From contig CM052357.1 in NCBI GenBank assembly GCA_028551475.1, forward strand, positions 23,974,451 through 24,038,450: 64,000 bases of DNA. Reading direction: 5' to 3'. This stretch comes from Casuarina equisetifolia. Lineage: Eukaryota; Streptophyta; Magnoliopsida; Fagales; Casuarinaceae. Below the pieces are notes generated by a model. The model was not told the origin of the DNA. It saw nothing but the letters and a program-made list of their open reading frames with translations, and did no database searches. Shown piece after piece: positions 48,880 to 63,591 of this stretch (its first letter is position 1; each line of letters opens with the position of its first letter). A program made the translations under genes and the position numbers.

Positions 48880-49930
48880 TTTTGAATGTTAAAGAGTTCC
48901 ACTTAAAAGATGCTTGGATACTTGATTTAGCATTTTCTTATCTATCATATGAATCCAAAAAGAGATTATTTACCACTTACAAATATGTAAGTGGTGCAAA
49001 AGCATTGATAGGAAACAAGGCTATGTGTAAAGTGTTTGGAATTAGTTTTATGCATATTAAAATGTATGATGAATAATGAGAAACATTACTAATGGTATTG
49101 ATTCTTTTATACTCCAATTTTATCAACAAGTTGTGTTTGCTTAAAGTTGGTCACTGTTTTGTACATTATGACAAGAAAAAATAATCATAGGTACTGTTAC
49201 TATTACCTTTTTAAGGAAGATAAGGATGTAACAAATTTATGGCATAAAAGGCTTGGTCACATAAGTAAAAAAGAGTTAATAAAATTAAGCAAACATGACT
49301 TGTTGGATAGGCAAAAAATTGGAAAACTTGAATTATGTGAGTATTACTTCTTTGGAAAGTAAAGAGACAAATTAGTAAAATAATAAATTATACTAAAGAT
49401 GCTTTAAATTGTATCCATTGTAATTTATAAGGTCTTTCAAGAATTCCTTTAAGGAAAGTTTGAGTTTAGGTGGAGCTTGGTATATGCTTACTTTCGTTGA
49501 TGATTATTTAAGGAAGGTTTGAGTTTGTTTCTTAATGCAAAAAAGTCTTTACAAAGTTAAAATAATGAAAGGCTTTAATAAAAAAATATTCCAAAAAAGT
49601 AATGAATAGATTAAGGACAAATAATGAAATGGAAATCTACAACAAAGAGTTTGATGAGTTCTTTAGACAACAAAGGATAACAAAGCATACAACTCACAAC
49701 AAAATAATATAGTTGAAAGGATGAATAAAACCTTGCTAGAAAGAGCTAGGTGTATTTTGTTAAATGCTAGTTTGTAATAGTTTTTATGCTGAAGCTTTTA
49801 ATATGAACTTGAACTATTATAAAGTATAAAATACTTGAGGAAATATGGTCCAATTCACTTGCAAGATATTTTAATTTAAGAATTTTGGATGTTCAACTTA
49901 TGCGAGTGTAAGTGAATATAAACTTGAACT
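48880..49930 (+). mobile_element. Decayed Copia fragment (protease to integrase)
   Basis: Short frames in plus orientation match Copia polyprotein pieces: DAWILDLAFSYLS (protease region) at 48920, LWHKRLGHISKKELIKL (pre-integrase) at 49240, and integrase-like sequence to about 49930. Many breaks; no LTRs recognised. An old fossil. Confidence 0.65.
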
Positions 49931-50579
49931 AGTGTTAGGGCCCTCAACTACAAAATCCATTGTGGGATTTGGATGAAAATGTCTTCATGGAGTGATTGTG
50001 GAGGAACCAAACTCAACAAAAGAAATCTTCAATGGAAACCTTAACCATGTTTTAAGGTTTAATCAAATCCAAGACCAAAGTGAAAGTAATTCTTGACCAA
50101 TAGAAATACAAATCCCATGCCTACCCCCAACATCTATCCAAGTTTAGGCCTACATTCTTATACTTACATGACTCATTACCTAATAAAGATATGGGCTACA
50201 CAATCCAGCCCATAATAGTGAAACTTCTTATATTCTAGAAGGCTTCCACCACTTCAAGGCCTTTTGAAACAAACTTTTTTAACGAGAGTACCAATTGGAA
50301 TTGATAGCACATCCTAAGTAGTTTTGCTATAAAAAACAAAACATAATTGTTAACTTGCATTGTTTTTTACATAATAATTTTTTTGCATTAGAATATTATG
50401 AACCAAGCCTCACAAAACTCTACCTTAGTGAAAAATCTTCATAAATCTTCTCATGATAGCTTTTCTTCTTTCTACATTTTTCAATGGGATTATATTTCAA
50501 AGAGACCAATAAAATTCATACATTCCTTGAACTTAATTGTAGGGACTAGGTTAGTCAAAATGTTTTAAAGATTTTCATA

Positions 50580-52620
50580 TATTGAAATTTTTTACATCTT
50601 AACAGTTTCTTTAGCAATAACATTACGAATAAAATGATACCTAATATCAATGTGTTTAGATTTCTTACGGTATCTTTGGTCTTTTTCCAAATGTAGAGAA
50701 CTTTAATTGTTACAATAAATCTTGATTGAATATTTTTTGATGTCCAAATTTATTAACAATGAAGTCACATAGTTTCTATTGCCAATGGAAATAATGAAAT
50801 TCCTATAAGAGTGCATGACCATGAATTTGGGAAGGCCAGTGGAATGGCTCCTCATGACAGGTAAGAGTAATGCCTTTATTAGAGAGAGGATATTGAGATT
50901 AATACATCATATACTTTCCTTTACAATTGAAACTAATATGTCTTATGAAACTAATAAATTTTATAGAAAAATGAAGAATTCTAGAATTAAATAAAAAGTG
51001 ATAAATAAAAGACATATTACACAATTGAATTGCATTGCATTAATTAATTTACAACTTAAGGTAGTATTTAAAAATAATATGAAATAGAAAAGTGTATTTA
51101 AAATGAATAGTGGTTACATATTTGAATTTTCATCTATGTGAAATGGAATTGGGTAGAATTTCTCCCCAAAATTTTGAAAATGGGCTTAGATCGATATTTT
51201 AAACAAGTAGCAAGTATACTTTTTCTCCTTAAAATAAAATAAGCTCCTCAAAACAAAATAAACTTCAAGCAAATATGTTAAGCATGTCCTCCAAGAAAAA
51301 ATGCACATATATTCTCTCTTCCTAGGGTTTTAAAGTAAGTAATTTTTGATATGTCTCGGCTAGCTTGCATTGGTGAAATTTTCTACATGCTTTTGTAAGC
51401 TTTATCCATGTTATGTATGTTCCAACTGCATAAGTTATTTTTTATTGCTCAACTTATGCAAAAATGAATAATATCCCTTGTTTTTGTGATAAATTATAAC
51501 TTGTAAGAGTTAGAAATAATTGATGATTTGTGATCAAAGCTGTAATTACTTTCTTTATTCCTTCAAAGGAAATAAAATGAAAAATTGATCTTCATTTAGA
51601 TTTTTTTTTATTAAAAAAAAACTCATTTACTAGTCCACATAGTCACTAAGCCTTTTTAATCCCTTCCACTAATGTCATACACTTTACCTTATTTATGGAT
51701 AATGCTACAATTGGCTATAAAAAAATTTTCTAGTTAATTATTCCACCATAAAATGTAAACAAATATCCAAACAATGATATTATTTTATCTAAGTCCATCA
51801 TAATTAGAATAAACGAATTTTATTACCAACATATTATTCTTGCCATCATATACTAGTCCAACATCTGCTGTACCTTTTAAATAACACAATAACCACTTAA
51901 TAGTTGATCAATGAGCATTTCTAAGATTGCTCATAAATTGGCTAACTAAACTTACAATGTGTGCAATGTTTGGTTTGATACAAACTATTGCATACATGAT
52001 ATTTCCAACAATATTTGCATATGGTACTTTTGACATTTTCTTCACCTCTTTTTTAGTTTTTGTATATAAATTAGAAGACAACTTGAAGTACAACAATTGG
52101 AATATTTAAAGGCTTTAAATCAAACATTCCAAATCTCTTAACAATCTTAGTTATATACTCTTTTAATAAACTTACTCTATTTCTTGATTTGTCATGGTGA
52201 GTTTTTGTACTAAGAATTTTCTTAGCTACATGTAAGTCTTTTATTTCAAATTCTTAATTGAACTAACCCTCAAGCTTGTCAATTTCAACAATATCTTTGG
52301 CTACAATCAACATATCATCCACATACAATAACAAAGAAATCTTAGAGTTATATATGAGCTTTCTATGATATACACAACTATCATAATTGCTCTTACTATA
52401 GGCCTAACTTATCATAAATGAATTAAATCACTTATATCACTACCTTGGAGATTGCTTTAATTCATACAATGACCTTTTTTACTTGCATACATGATTTTCT
52501 TTACTTTTCTCTTTAAACCCTTTAAGTTGTTGCATAAAAATATGTTCATTTTCTTTTCCATAAAAATACTTCTTGAATTTATAGTAATACATCTATTTTT
52601 TCTATGTTCTGTTGTGAATG
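50580..52620 (-). mobile_element. Decayed Copia fragment (reverse transcriptase and RNase H)
   Basis: On the minus strand, LLLYVDDMLIVAKD (reverse transcriptase) is at about 52340-52290, NIVGNIMYAIVCIKPNIAHIVSLVSQFM at about 52060-51920, RNase H parts at 51830-51640, and the RNase H end KSKHIDIRYHFIR at about 50660-50620. Roughly 850 bp of unrelated sequence separates the last two. Opposite in orientation to the plus-strand fragment next to it, so probably a different insertion. Many breaks. Confidence 0.65.
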
Positions 52621-54190
52621 TAGGCTAACTCTTGGTCAAACCACATAATTTACTTGTCATGTTCTATACACTTTATTTCTTCTATTCTTTCGTCCTTTTG
52701 CTTTTTCTTTTTTGTTATCTACAATTTCTATGTACTTTTTGTATTTTCTCTAATTTAGTTATTTTTGGTTTGTGTTCATCATTAAAATCACTTAAGAAGT
52801 TAATTGCAAAATACACTTCTTTATTCCTAACAAAGGGAGTGAACTAAAAGATGAGAAAGATGAGGTGCATGAAGAAAAAGAAGAAGTTTTCAAAGGAGTG
52901 AAACAAAAGAGAGATGACATTGGCTATTTGGCATAACACAAAGGAACACAACAACATAACCCACAACAATAAAGGATTGCCAAGTTACATGCATGGAATC
53001 ATATTATATGACTGCATCTTTTGTCTCATTCTCTTTCGCTAAACAAGATCTTAAGCTTTTTAAATTTTTTTCCTTTTCCTTTTCATTTTGAAAACATGCA
53101 TTTAATCATAGAGATTCTTGCAATAAATGTGTTAAGGATGATGAAAATGAGTGTTAATTACTAACTAAATCAAGAACATGTTCCAATCCTTCAACTCTAA
53201 CTCTATAGAACTATTTTCTTAGCATGCATAGTTTAAGAGAGTAATGTTGATCTATGCCTTTTGTTAATGGGCTCATAGGACTTGTAAACATAAAATTATA
53301 AAGATTTAAGTTAGAAATGATATTTAAATACATTTTTCATGATTCAAGACTATTTAGCCAAAATCCCTAAAGTTAATGATCAATTAAAAATTATTTTATT
53401 TAAATATTATCATCAACTTAAGCTTTTATAAATCCAAAGTCATTATCCTACAATCATAACAACTACAACATTTTCAAGTTGATGCCCCCAACAACCCATC
53501 TTCTTAACTACATGTTTCCATCTTAGGTAGTTGTCTACCTTTTTTGACACCCAAGATAACCTTTCTACATGTCGCCAATCTGTGGTTTAAACTCAATGTG
53601 TGGAACTAACTTTGATGCTATGTGTTACATGTCTTAACCATTGAACCAAAAACACTTATGTTTAAAAGTTAATCTTAATATATTTCATTTAAATAATATC
53701 ACCAACTTAGCCTTCTATAAATCTAAGCCCATCGCAGCCTCGTAAACAAATTAGTTGAGACACAAAACACTAAAGAATTGTTAAACTACTATGTTCACAA
53801 ATTTTAAGCATTTATTTAAGTTGTATGGTCTCTTGAAACATGTGAAACAGAAATTTAATAAGTGGAGCATATGAACAAAGAATCAGAAAAAGCAACAAAG
53901 AACAAAACTAGAAGAGAGCATGTGTAGGCTAAATAAGGAAATTCAATGAAACTGGATAGAATCAAAGCATGCAGAATATAAAAAGGATTAGGAACAGTTG
54001 AATGACTTGTTTATACAATAAGAATGACAGGCTGATACCTTTATTACCTTAAATGATTTCTAAGAAACAAATCGATTTTGTATAAGGGTGACATATTCAT
54101 GAAAATGTTGCAATAAGATATGGTAAATGAGTTGGATCATAAGGTAAATATCAACATGATCATCAAGGTAAATATGGAAAAGGAGTATGA
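52621..54190. other. AT-rich spacer with repeat remains
   Basis: No gene. A pair of similar ~50-bp stretches ('aaataatatca(c/t)caactta') at about 53400 and 53688 brackets a possible SINE (53460-53660, minus). Confidence 0.45.
53470..53660 (-). mobile_element. Possible tRNA-derived SINE
   Basis: On the minus strand the sequence TGGTTCAATGGTTAAGAC resembles a tRNA box A region and GAGTTTAAACCAC, about 50 bases on, a box B. No clear A tail or clean target duplication was found, so the call is tentative. Confidence 0.35.
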
Positions 54191-54194
54191 TCAT

Positions 54195-54640
54195 ATGGAG
54201 TAGGATTTCGTTAACTCAGGGGCCCCAACTCGGAACTCATAGCTACACCTTAGCTCTCTTTCAGCACTATCACTATAAGGTAGTTGACTTGCTTACTCGA
54301 TAGAAGAAGGAGGGTACTACAGATTCGATAGAGTCTGGATTTCTGTTCAAATCAATCTCTCCTTTGAACTTAGGATTCTTTACAAGAGAAAGAGTAGTAC
54401 GCAGCTCTTTCTCCCTCTCGCCACGTGAAAGCTGCTAGTCGAACTAGAGCCTTATTACCGCTCCTGACCCATAGCCAATAGGGCACTGACTCTACCTATT
54501 GAGTTGTCTCCCCTCGCATCAAAGAACTACCTAAAGAGAAGACCGAGACGAGAGGCACGAGCGACCTTCCTTTCGCCCCTTGGCTTCGTTCGCTCAAAAA
54601 GAATTGAATCCAGAATGCTTATAATCCTTATAGGCTAGAA
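54195..54640. other. Probable nuclear insertion of mitochondrial DNA
   Basis: This stretch is clearly richer in GC than its flanks, has none of the AT-rich style of the surrounding spacer, and has the look of plant mitochondrial intergenic DNA ('cctttcgccccttggcttcgttcg', cut here to a short example: 'cgccccttggcttcg'). No gene is visible in it. Assignment rests on composition and general resemblance only. Confidence 0.5.
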
Positions 54641-55039
54641 AAAGAAGGTTGGCACACAAGCACATTGAAGTCTTGATTGCATCAATTTCAAAGATTGTTC
54701 TACTTGTTATGAAAGACTCCAATCCTATAGTTTTCTAATCTAGCAACTTTCATATTCTTGAACCTAATTTCTTGAATAGGTTATGTGATGAAAAGGAGCC
54801 CTTAATTTGCTTAAACAATTAAAGAAACCTTAACTTACCTATTTGACTATAGAACAACTCTTGGTGGAAAGGTGCAATTGTTGATTCTCCCCATGAACTG
54901 CATGTGTAAATAAGAATTGAATGCCAACTATTACTTATTGGATGGCTAACCAAATAGTTGTACTAGTAGTAAGAAAGTCACAAACAAGAACTTATTAGTT
55001 GCCAAAAAGATATCAAAAACTGACTTAAGCAATAAATGC

Positions 55040-55300
55040 CCAAATAGAAAGTCAAGCATCATCTTTGACGTGGGCCAAAGACTTAGAGTTTAGCTCATTT
55101 TTCAATCAAGTGGGCTCGTCTGGGGCTAACCGATTCAGAGATGGGAGAAAGTCCTTCAAGGAAAGCAATAAGAAAAGTCTTTAGTTTTGTTCCACTAAGG
55201 CAACTCTAACTCAAAGTCAAAAGGCTCTCCTAGCTCTTTGGATCACAAGCTACCCTCGACTCTCTCTTCCAAAACTAAGACAATCAAGTGGATTTATACT
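55040..55300. other. Second probable organelle-derived stretch
   Basis: Another patch of higher GC with mitochondrial-like texture ('ggctcgtctggggctaacc', 'tagctctttggatcacaag') about 400 bp from the first. The two may be one insertion later split. Based on resemblance only. Confidence 0.4.
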
Positions 55301-55387
55301 TAAGGTGTTGGAGTAGTTTGACTTCTCTTACCTATGATGTGATATGATATTTAGGTATATTTGAGAGGGTAAATGCTCTTTTTGCTT

Positions 55388-55738
55388 AACTATTTTCAAC
55401 CATTAGTTAGAAATGTACACGATTGTAGTTGGGTTGAAGAAAAATGTTATGGCCACACTTTTTAGACAAAATAATTATACAACTTGTTTCAAAATAATTT
55501 ATAAACAAGGCATAAACAAATTCTATTTCCATCTAAAATAAGGGATCGGTAGCTCTCATGGCTATATAAAGGACCAAAAGTTCTACAGTGTGGCCAAACT
55601 CAAAGCCCATGTTATGCCAAAACTGATTTAAGTGCCTAATATTACGAAATATTATCAAACTCAAATTGTTAATATGGACATGGTTCACTAGACCATGTTT
55701 TTGAAAAAAAAAAAAAAACTAATGGTTGAAAACAATGT
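55388..55738. mobile_element. MITE-like block with terminal inverted repeats
   Basis: 'ttttcaaccattagtt' at about 55393-55408 is mirrored by 'aactaatggttgaaaa' at about 55716-55732. Inside, 'ggccacac' (55451) is mirrored by 'gtgtggcc' (55586). A ~350-bp noncoding segment with such ends looks like a MITE, and a part of it recurs near 46605-46720. No clean target duplication was found. Confidence 0.4.
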
Positions 55739-56599
55739 ATTTTATGTTATTTGATTTTTTTTAGTATCTTCCTTAAAAATTTAAAATTATTTTTTTATTT
55801 TACAAGTCAATTTTAAAGAATAGATAAGCTTTATAAAGTATGGATATAAATATAGTATGTATCTCATATTGTTTAAATTTTGATATTTTTTTAAAACATG
55901 TTAAGGATGGAAGTCTTACCGTAGGAGAATAGTTCTATGTGAATTTATCTTTCCTACTTATGATTTAACTTTGGATTAGGTTTTCTTATATAATACAATT
56001 CACACAAGCGGTGGAAAGATACCATTTTGATACACACCTAAATAGTGAACCAATCTACCTCGATTCCCTCGACAGTGGCAATGTGAAAGTGATCCCTGTT
56101 TATCACTTATTTAATTTTAAGCCTTTTGAGTATACTCAATATATGAGAAAGTGAGGAAGTATACTGTCTTAGCAAGTGAGAAATTAACTCCTCCATCCAA
56201 GTTCTAAGTAATTCAGTTAAGAGAAACAGTGAAAAATATGATCCATGCAACAAACGCGTAATTCGGGGTAATGAGACCGTATGTAAACGCTCGGCTCTAT
56301 ACGACGTATACGGCAAGTTAAACGAAACGCAGTGATATGCAGCCTCACCCTCGCTGCAAAAGCCTAAAATATAGGGGCCGATCCGCCGTAACAGTCCAAA
56401 GTCTTGCCTTTTCTCTCTCTTTTGACGTGCATGGTTTGCCTTAGGCATCATCGTTGCCAGCAAGCAGAAGCAGATTCTAACACCTGTTCATTTTGCCCTT
56501 GGCTTTCCATCTCTGCCGGTCCCGTCGCCTTGCCAGCAAGGAGCCACGCGAAAGGAGCTATCAACACCTGGGCTCTACCTCCTCCACATATAGAGAGCT
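55739..56599. other. Spacer and promoter of glutaredoxin copy B
   Basis: AT-rich spacer to about 56040, then a more GC-balanced upstream region. From about 56440 it is similar to the region before copy A. Confidence 0.5.
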
Positions 56600-58124
<1,525 letters not shown>

Positions 58125-58971
58125 ATGACGTACGTAAAGATGTCCCTGTAAACAAGATGAGGAGAAGAAACTACAAACACCACCAATGTTCTTCCATTTT
58201 GTGTAATACAATAAAGTATCCCGGACCTTTGTTAAATATTATGTTATGACAGAATGAAATATTATTTAAGAAGCTTGAACAACTCTTGTGAGGTTCTTCA
58301 AGTATTTTGAGTTGCACTTTATGAATGCTGGTGAGGGATTGTGGCAAAAATTAGACAATAAACAGTCCAAATAAGGAGAAACTAGCGAATTTAGGGACTG
58401 AAGGGAACGCCCTTACTGCAGCAAGGTTGTACTCAGTGGGCAACTGGAAATGCAATTACATTTCCAATAACCAATCATTGAACTTGTTCTCACCCACCCT
58501 TTGCCTCCCCACTTAAGCTAAAAAGTTTTTAGTCTTATCTATTGACTTCAATTTCCATGTGCTAACTTGCCTTTTCTGCAGTCAGAATAGTTGATGCAGC
58601 ATTGCTCTTATGCACATGGACTGGATTGCACTATGCTTTTGGCAACTTGAACATTATTAGGTTCAGGCACACTTCACAGAAAGAATAATAAGAAACTGTT
58701 TCAGAACGTTTCCCAAATGATCATAAGTTATAAAATTACCACAAATTAATTTTTGATGATTTGAACTCCCATCTATTAAAAAAGATTATTATTCTTACAG
58801 TGCTACTCAACAGGACCTCAGAATGTTCGTATCAACCAAAGTGGATTACAAGTCCCCATTTGAAAAAATGACGAAGAAAAATGGTCCCAATTCCACAAAA
58901 CCACAGGTAGTAGAAGATAAATAAGCTGCCGATATAATCATTTTTCTTAACCGAACTGTCAAAGAAAACCT
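58125..58971. other. Intergenic region between convergent genes
   Basis: The 3' UTR of glutaredoxin B and 3' flank of the minus-strand membrane protein gene. No gene or element recognised. Confidence 0.5.
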
Positions 58972-61900
58972 TCACTTGGATGCAAAAATGGCTTCTAAAT
59001 CTTTGTACAAACCTCCTGGTTTTGACTTATGATCAGAGGACGTTGAGCTTTCGCTTCGATTGCGCCAAAGGTCGCTCCGTCTTATACGACTAGTTGACGG
59101 GTCACTTGGAACCCCACTTCCTTCTTTGCTAAAGCTAGCCTTTGCCATTTCTCGTAGTTGTTTCAACCATGATTTATCTGCGGTGCCCAAGCTCCTACTC
59201 TCAGCGGTCCTGTTATTCTCAACAGAACTATTAACTGCAGTTTCTCGATCACCTTGGCGATTCACCAAGAACCTGTCTTCCAGTTTTTTGATAAACTTTT
59301 GTGGAATGAAAAGGAAGAGAAGTCCAACTGAAGCTATTAACAAACCCTTGAAGAAAGATTTATCGGCAGGGTCCAGCCGCTTTGTCTGTAGATACAAAGA
59401 ATACCATTCGTTCGTCATTTGTGGTAAGTATCCGACCAGGAAGACGATTATCAAGAAGAGCCCAGCTATAGTCTCATCCTTGTCTGAAAACTCCTTCTCA
59501 AAAAGAACCAAAAAAGTAGCAAATAAACCTACTTCGCAAGAAATTGATATGATCTCAACTAACTGAACTTTCTTCTTGATAAATGGCTTCTTGAGGACAA
59601 GAAAGAAGAGCTGAAAAAAGGTAATGCACAACAAGGCGATCGCCGGAGTCATCGAATTCCAGTTCTCCTGGTACGTACCAGCCATGATTCCTAGCAAAAC
59701 TCGCCTCATGGACTCCAGGAATGTGTAGTATATTCTGAGTATGCCAAAAATCTTTTGGATAAAAGGCGCTTCTGCATCTTCAGTTTCATCATCAGAAGCA
59801 ATGATCCGACCACCAGGCATATGGGAACTACCTGGAGAAATCTGAGACAGCATGTATTTCGGGGGGCCTCGTAAATCTTCGAATAAAGGGCCAAACATGG
59901 TTAGGTAGTCATAGTTTGGCTGGTTTTTCCATGTCCACTGCCCTCGTTTACCAGGACCTAGAGTTACTCGGACTATCTCTTGATACCAGTGAAACCTCCG
60001 GCCTACTTGATGAACTTCCTTGTATTGAAGTAGCTTCCCACATGTAATACCTATGGAGAGGAACAGGAGCAAGGCCAGCAGTAGAAACAAGACAACACCA
60101 AGAAGCAGAACTCCAACTACAATCCTTGATGTCGGTCCTCCTTAATCACAAACGTAAGAAAGGATTAAACTCTGGTAGTTCTGCTCTTCAGAAGTTCCTT
60201 AAATATCTTAATATTGAAAGTAATGAGAAGAAGCATGTTTGTAAACAGGGGATAAGTTTGAAGCTTTTCCTCCAGTTATATGTTCATGGCACATGCTATG
60301 ATGCTGTCAGTCAGCTATGCTCTGATGGCCATGCCGTATCATATACGGATGTGTTGAGTTAAAATCCAATGGTGAAACACCATCCAAATTGCAGTTCTTA
60401 CAATTGAGGAAATGGACCAGTAGATCATACCTAGAGTAGAAAAGCTGACTTAAGAAAGAACTTGCACATTCTATGACATTGTAACAACAGTTGAGCAATT
60501 CTCTATCATGAAGAATTCAACTATAAAATAAGAGAAACGTTGTGGACACGATTTTTATTTTTATTTTTTGGTTTTTTGGTGGCAGTGTAGAAACAATGAT
60601 CACAGGAATGATTATCTTGGCAAGCTCAGGCTTGTTGATAAGGAGAAGAAAACAAGTGTTGAAGTTACCTCTAATTAGAGCAGCAGAGGCCCTACAAACG
60701 CAAGGTAGTGCAAGAATTATTAGGAATATTTCAAATCTTGGAAATGTGAGTGCTCCATAACCCCTCTGCTTTTCCGAATTTGTCTTCCTGACTTTTAGGA
60801 TTATAAGAAGTAATAAATGCAGAAGTATCAAACTACCACCAATGGTGGCTAACCAGAGCATGCTTCTACCGAAGTCACTCCAACTGCATGAGACAAATTT
60901 TAATAAGATTTGGCAGTCTAAAGCACAATTTGCAAAAAGAATCAACACCTTTAATTTTCACAGCACCCAGTGATAATTCTACAACTGAAAAACTTGCATT
61001 CCAAAATGTACACTCCCGGAGTTCTTCTTTTCAGCTTGTTTTATGTGTCTGACTCAATGTGCAAGTTCATAAAATAGATAGAAAACAAGAGTCCTGATAA
61101 CTTACCCATTATAAAATCGTGGATCCCAAATATATTCAGCTTCAGGTTCAATATTTGGGCTCTGCAGGTGTACAATGCATTCTATCAGAAAATCTATTCA
61201 TAATATGATTATACCTGTTAAAAACATGTGACAGGGAAAGTAAAGGTTTCGGACCCCAAAAAAAGATCTGTATTCCATGGGAGTTAGTGGCAACCCATAA
61301 ATTGGAGCAACCCCACTCAAATTCCCTTCTTTTGATTGCACATTTTGGAAAGTCCCTTCATCACGTATTTTAGATGTGTAAGGATAAGCATTGACAGGGT
61401 TACTTGAGCCCATCACGAGTGGCTCAGTGGACTCAGGTTCCCATGGAAGAACAAAGTAGGGAATGCTCCATTGTAATCCTCTTGCAAATTCAACATACTC
61501 TACTGGCAATGTCACTGCCAACCATCTAGACAGTGCGAAAACCTGAATATAGCAAGCGATTCTCTGTATTAAACAGAAAATGGAAAAAAGAAACGATGAT
61601 TAATATTCGGTGATGATGGCAGTTGATAATCTTTGATGAATTATTAACATATACTCCAAACAATATTATGTTAACACAATCTAAGTTCCACAAACCATAA
61701 CCAGGAGCTCTTTGAGGTCTATTATCCTTTTTCTTCTTTTTGGGTTCTTTGTCCTTGTTACACACGTAATACTGTAACCCCTACTCCACAAAATTCTACT
61801 AAGAAGAAGTCATCCCCAGATTCCATGTTTGGAAGAAGCACAAAGAGCTATACAACCACTCAGTTGACTACAGTTCAAGAAGTCAAACAACACAGCTGAG

Positions 61901-63591
61901 ACTAGCTAAAATATGTCCATTGTTTAATCATGTTTGTTGTAGAAAAACCCAGGTAAATTTTTTGGGAAAATATTATCACCGGGGAAGGATGAAAAAAGGT
62001 AAGTATATTTTAAAAAATTTGCTATCAAGAGGATACCAATAACATAATATTTTAACCCATCAAGTAAAATTTGTCTAATTTCTAGTTCAGACCTCGCCAA
62101 ATACTGGACCAGCCTCCAAGGAAACTTAAGCGAGGATCATTCATACATCAGAAAAGATCTAGCTTTTCTAGAAAATAAGCGCTTCGTAAAGACAATGAAC
62201 ATGCTTTGGAAAAATCACCAATAATGTGCACAGGTTGTGATTCTTGGTGTCTAAAGAATCCAGAGGTGCAAATTGACATACTATTGATGCTTTTCTTGTT
62301 TATGCGTTTGTGGCAAGAATGTTATAGAGAGAACATTTCTAGTTAAAAAAATAAAAATAAAATGTTTCAACCTCAAAGAGCAGCCAGATTTTTCTCTTGC
62401 CTCTTAATTTATCCCTGGCATAAAACCTCAGCATATGTCAATTTCGTTACTACTGTATTTCTAAGATGGTGAAAAGTTCCTAATTTAGAACACTATCACA
62501 TTATAATTCACTAATAACTTAAGAAAAACCGTTCAAGTTCAATAGATAACATACAAAGAGATTTCTTGCAGGATCAGAAAAATATGATGGTCCTGAAAAC
62601 ACCCCCGTCGAGTGCAGGCTTGCAATTGAGACCGTAAGCAGCCCAGCAGTAAAAGATGTCAACAAAAATGAACCAGTCACAATCCCAGATATCACAGAAG
62701 ATATTTTAGGCACAGAATCTGCAGATATTTTGAATAACTTATATCAGCAAATAACTAGGAAATTCAAAGCATTAAATTCTCCAGGACTTAGATGTGCTAC
62801 AACTAGGTGAGACAAAAGAGGAGTAAGAATCCTTACAGTGCCTTACTTGTAGAACATTGGAAGCAAGATTTTTGTTTCCGGCAACATCCTCAGTCACATT
62901 TTCGGGAACACTGACAGATAAAATGTCATCGTCTGCTTGTATGTCCACACCATAGAGGCTTCTACTTATTTCACGAAAGCTGGTAAATTGTTGTCATTGA
63001 AAAGAATTAAAATGAAATATGTTAAAAGTAAATGCCTTTGTCTTACCAATTGAAATATCATTTCCACCAAAAACCCAAAAATGAAGCGTACAGTTCATCA
63101 CTATGTTTTTTCATTCCCACAGACTGCACCTTTATGTAAAGTGTACAACACAGGTTAATCAACATAGATGCAGAGACAGACTTAACAAAAAAATAACTTG
63201 CCTCAAAAGATGCCCTCCTGTGACTGATACAGAAGAAGAATTGAACCTAAATACGGGCTTCATGAACTTTATGTACATTGGAATGTAGTGTTCTCTTGTC
63301 TTCATATGAGATGTGGTACTCAACCTCACAGAAGGCCTTAGAGAATCTGGAGGTCACATTTATATCAGTGTCGGGAGGAAACAACCAAATCTCATGTAGA
63401 GCTTTTGATTCAAGTCATAAAAGCATTTTCAAACTAGTTATATGTTCAAAGGGTTGAGTTAGTACTCTTTATATCGTACCATAGAGGAAAGTAACTGGAG
63501 CAATTGCAGAAACCGGAGTCCCTTGTCTGCTTCTAATGGAGCTTGAATCAATACTTAGTGTGACTATAGCCATGCCAGATATATTATTAAC
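58972..63591 (-). CDS. Large plant membrane protein with Ig-like ectodomain and multi-pass C-terminus (5' part beyond window)
   Basis: Eight exons in the window join in frame: 63591-63480, 63346-63202, 62979-62837, 62718-62555, 61563-61255, 61161-61106, 60883-60669, 60140-58972, giving the last ~770 residues; the start lies past 64000. The first three exons encode a bacterial-Ig-like extracellular part (FMKPVFRFNSSSVSVTGG, DIQADDDILSVSVPENVTEDVAGNKNLASN). About nine hydrophobic segments follow, among them ISGIVTGSFLLTSFTAGLLTV, ATIGGSLILLHLLLLIIL, FEIFLIILALPCVC, VVGVLLLGVVLFLLLALLLFL, ALLCITFFQLFFLVL, and GLFLIIVFLVGYLPQM. The C-tail is basic, Ser-rich and likely cytosolic. I know homologous plant sequences but no established function. 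The intron after exon 63346-63202 begins with GC rather than GT. The fourth intron contains the copy of the block at 46.7-48.7 kb. Confidence 0.82.
62057..62575. repeat. Intact copy of the duplicated intron block (empty site)
   Basis: Lies mostly in the intron between exons 62718-62555 and 61563-61255 of the membrane protein gene. Matches 46722-46820 plus 48261-48690 and lacks the solo LTR found there, so it preserves the pre-insertion sequence around 62148-62160. Confidence 0.8.

Noticed and set aside
49940-50580. Possible gene between the two Copia fragments
   Set aside because: No frame with coding character; probably element-derived spacer.
54195-54640. Horizontal transfer from a bacterium
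   Set aside because: No bacterial gene is visible; plant mitochondrial origin explains the composition better.
59060-59566. 168-codon plus-strand frame
   Set aside because: Antisense shadow of the last exon of the membrane protein gene.
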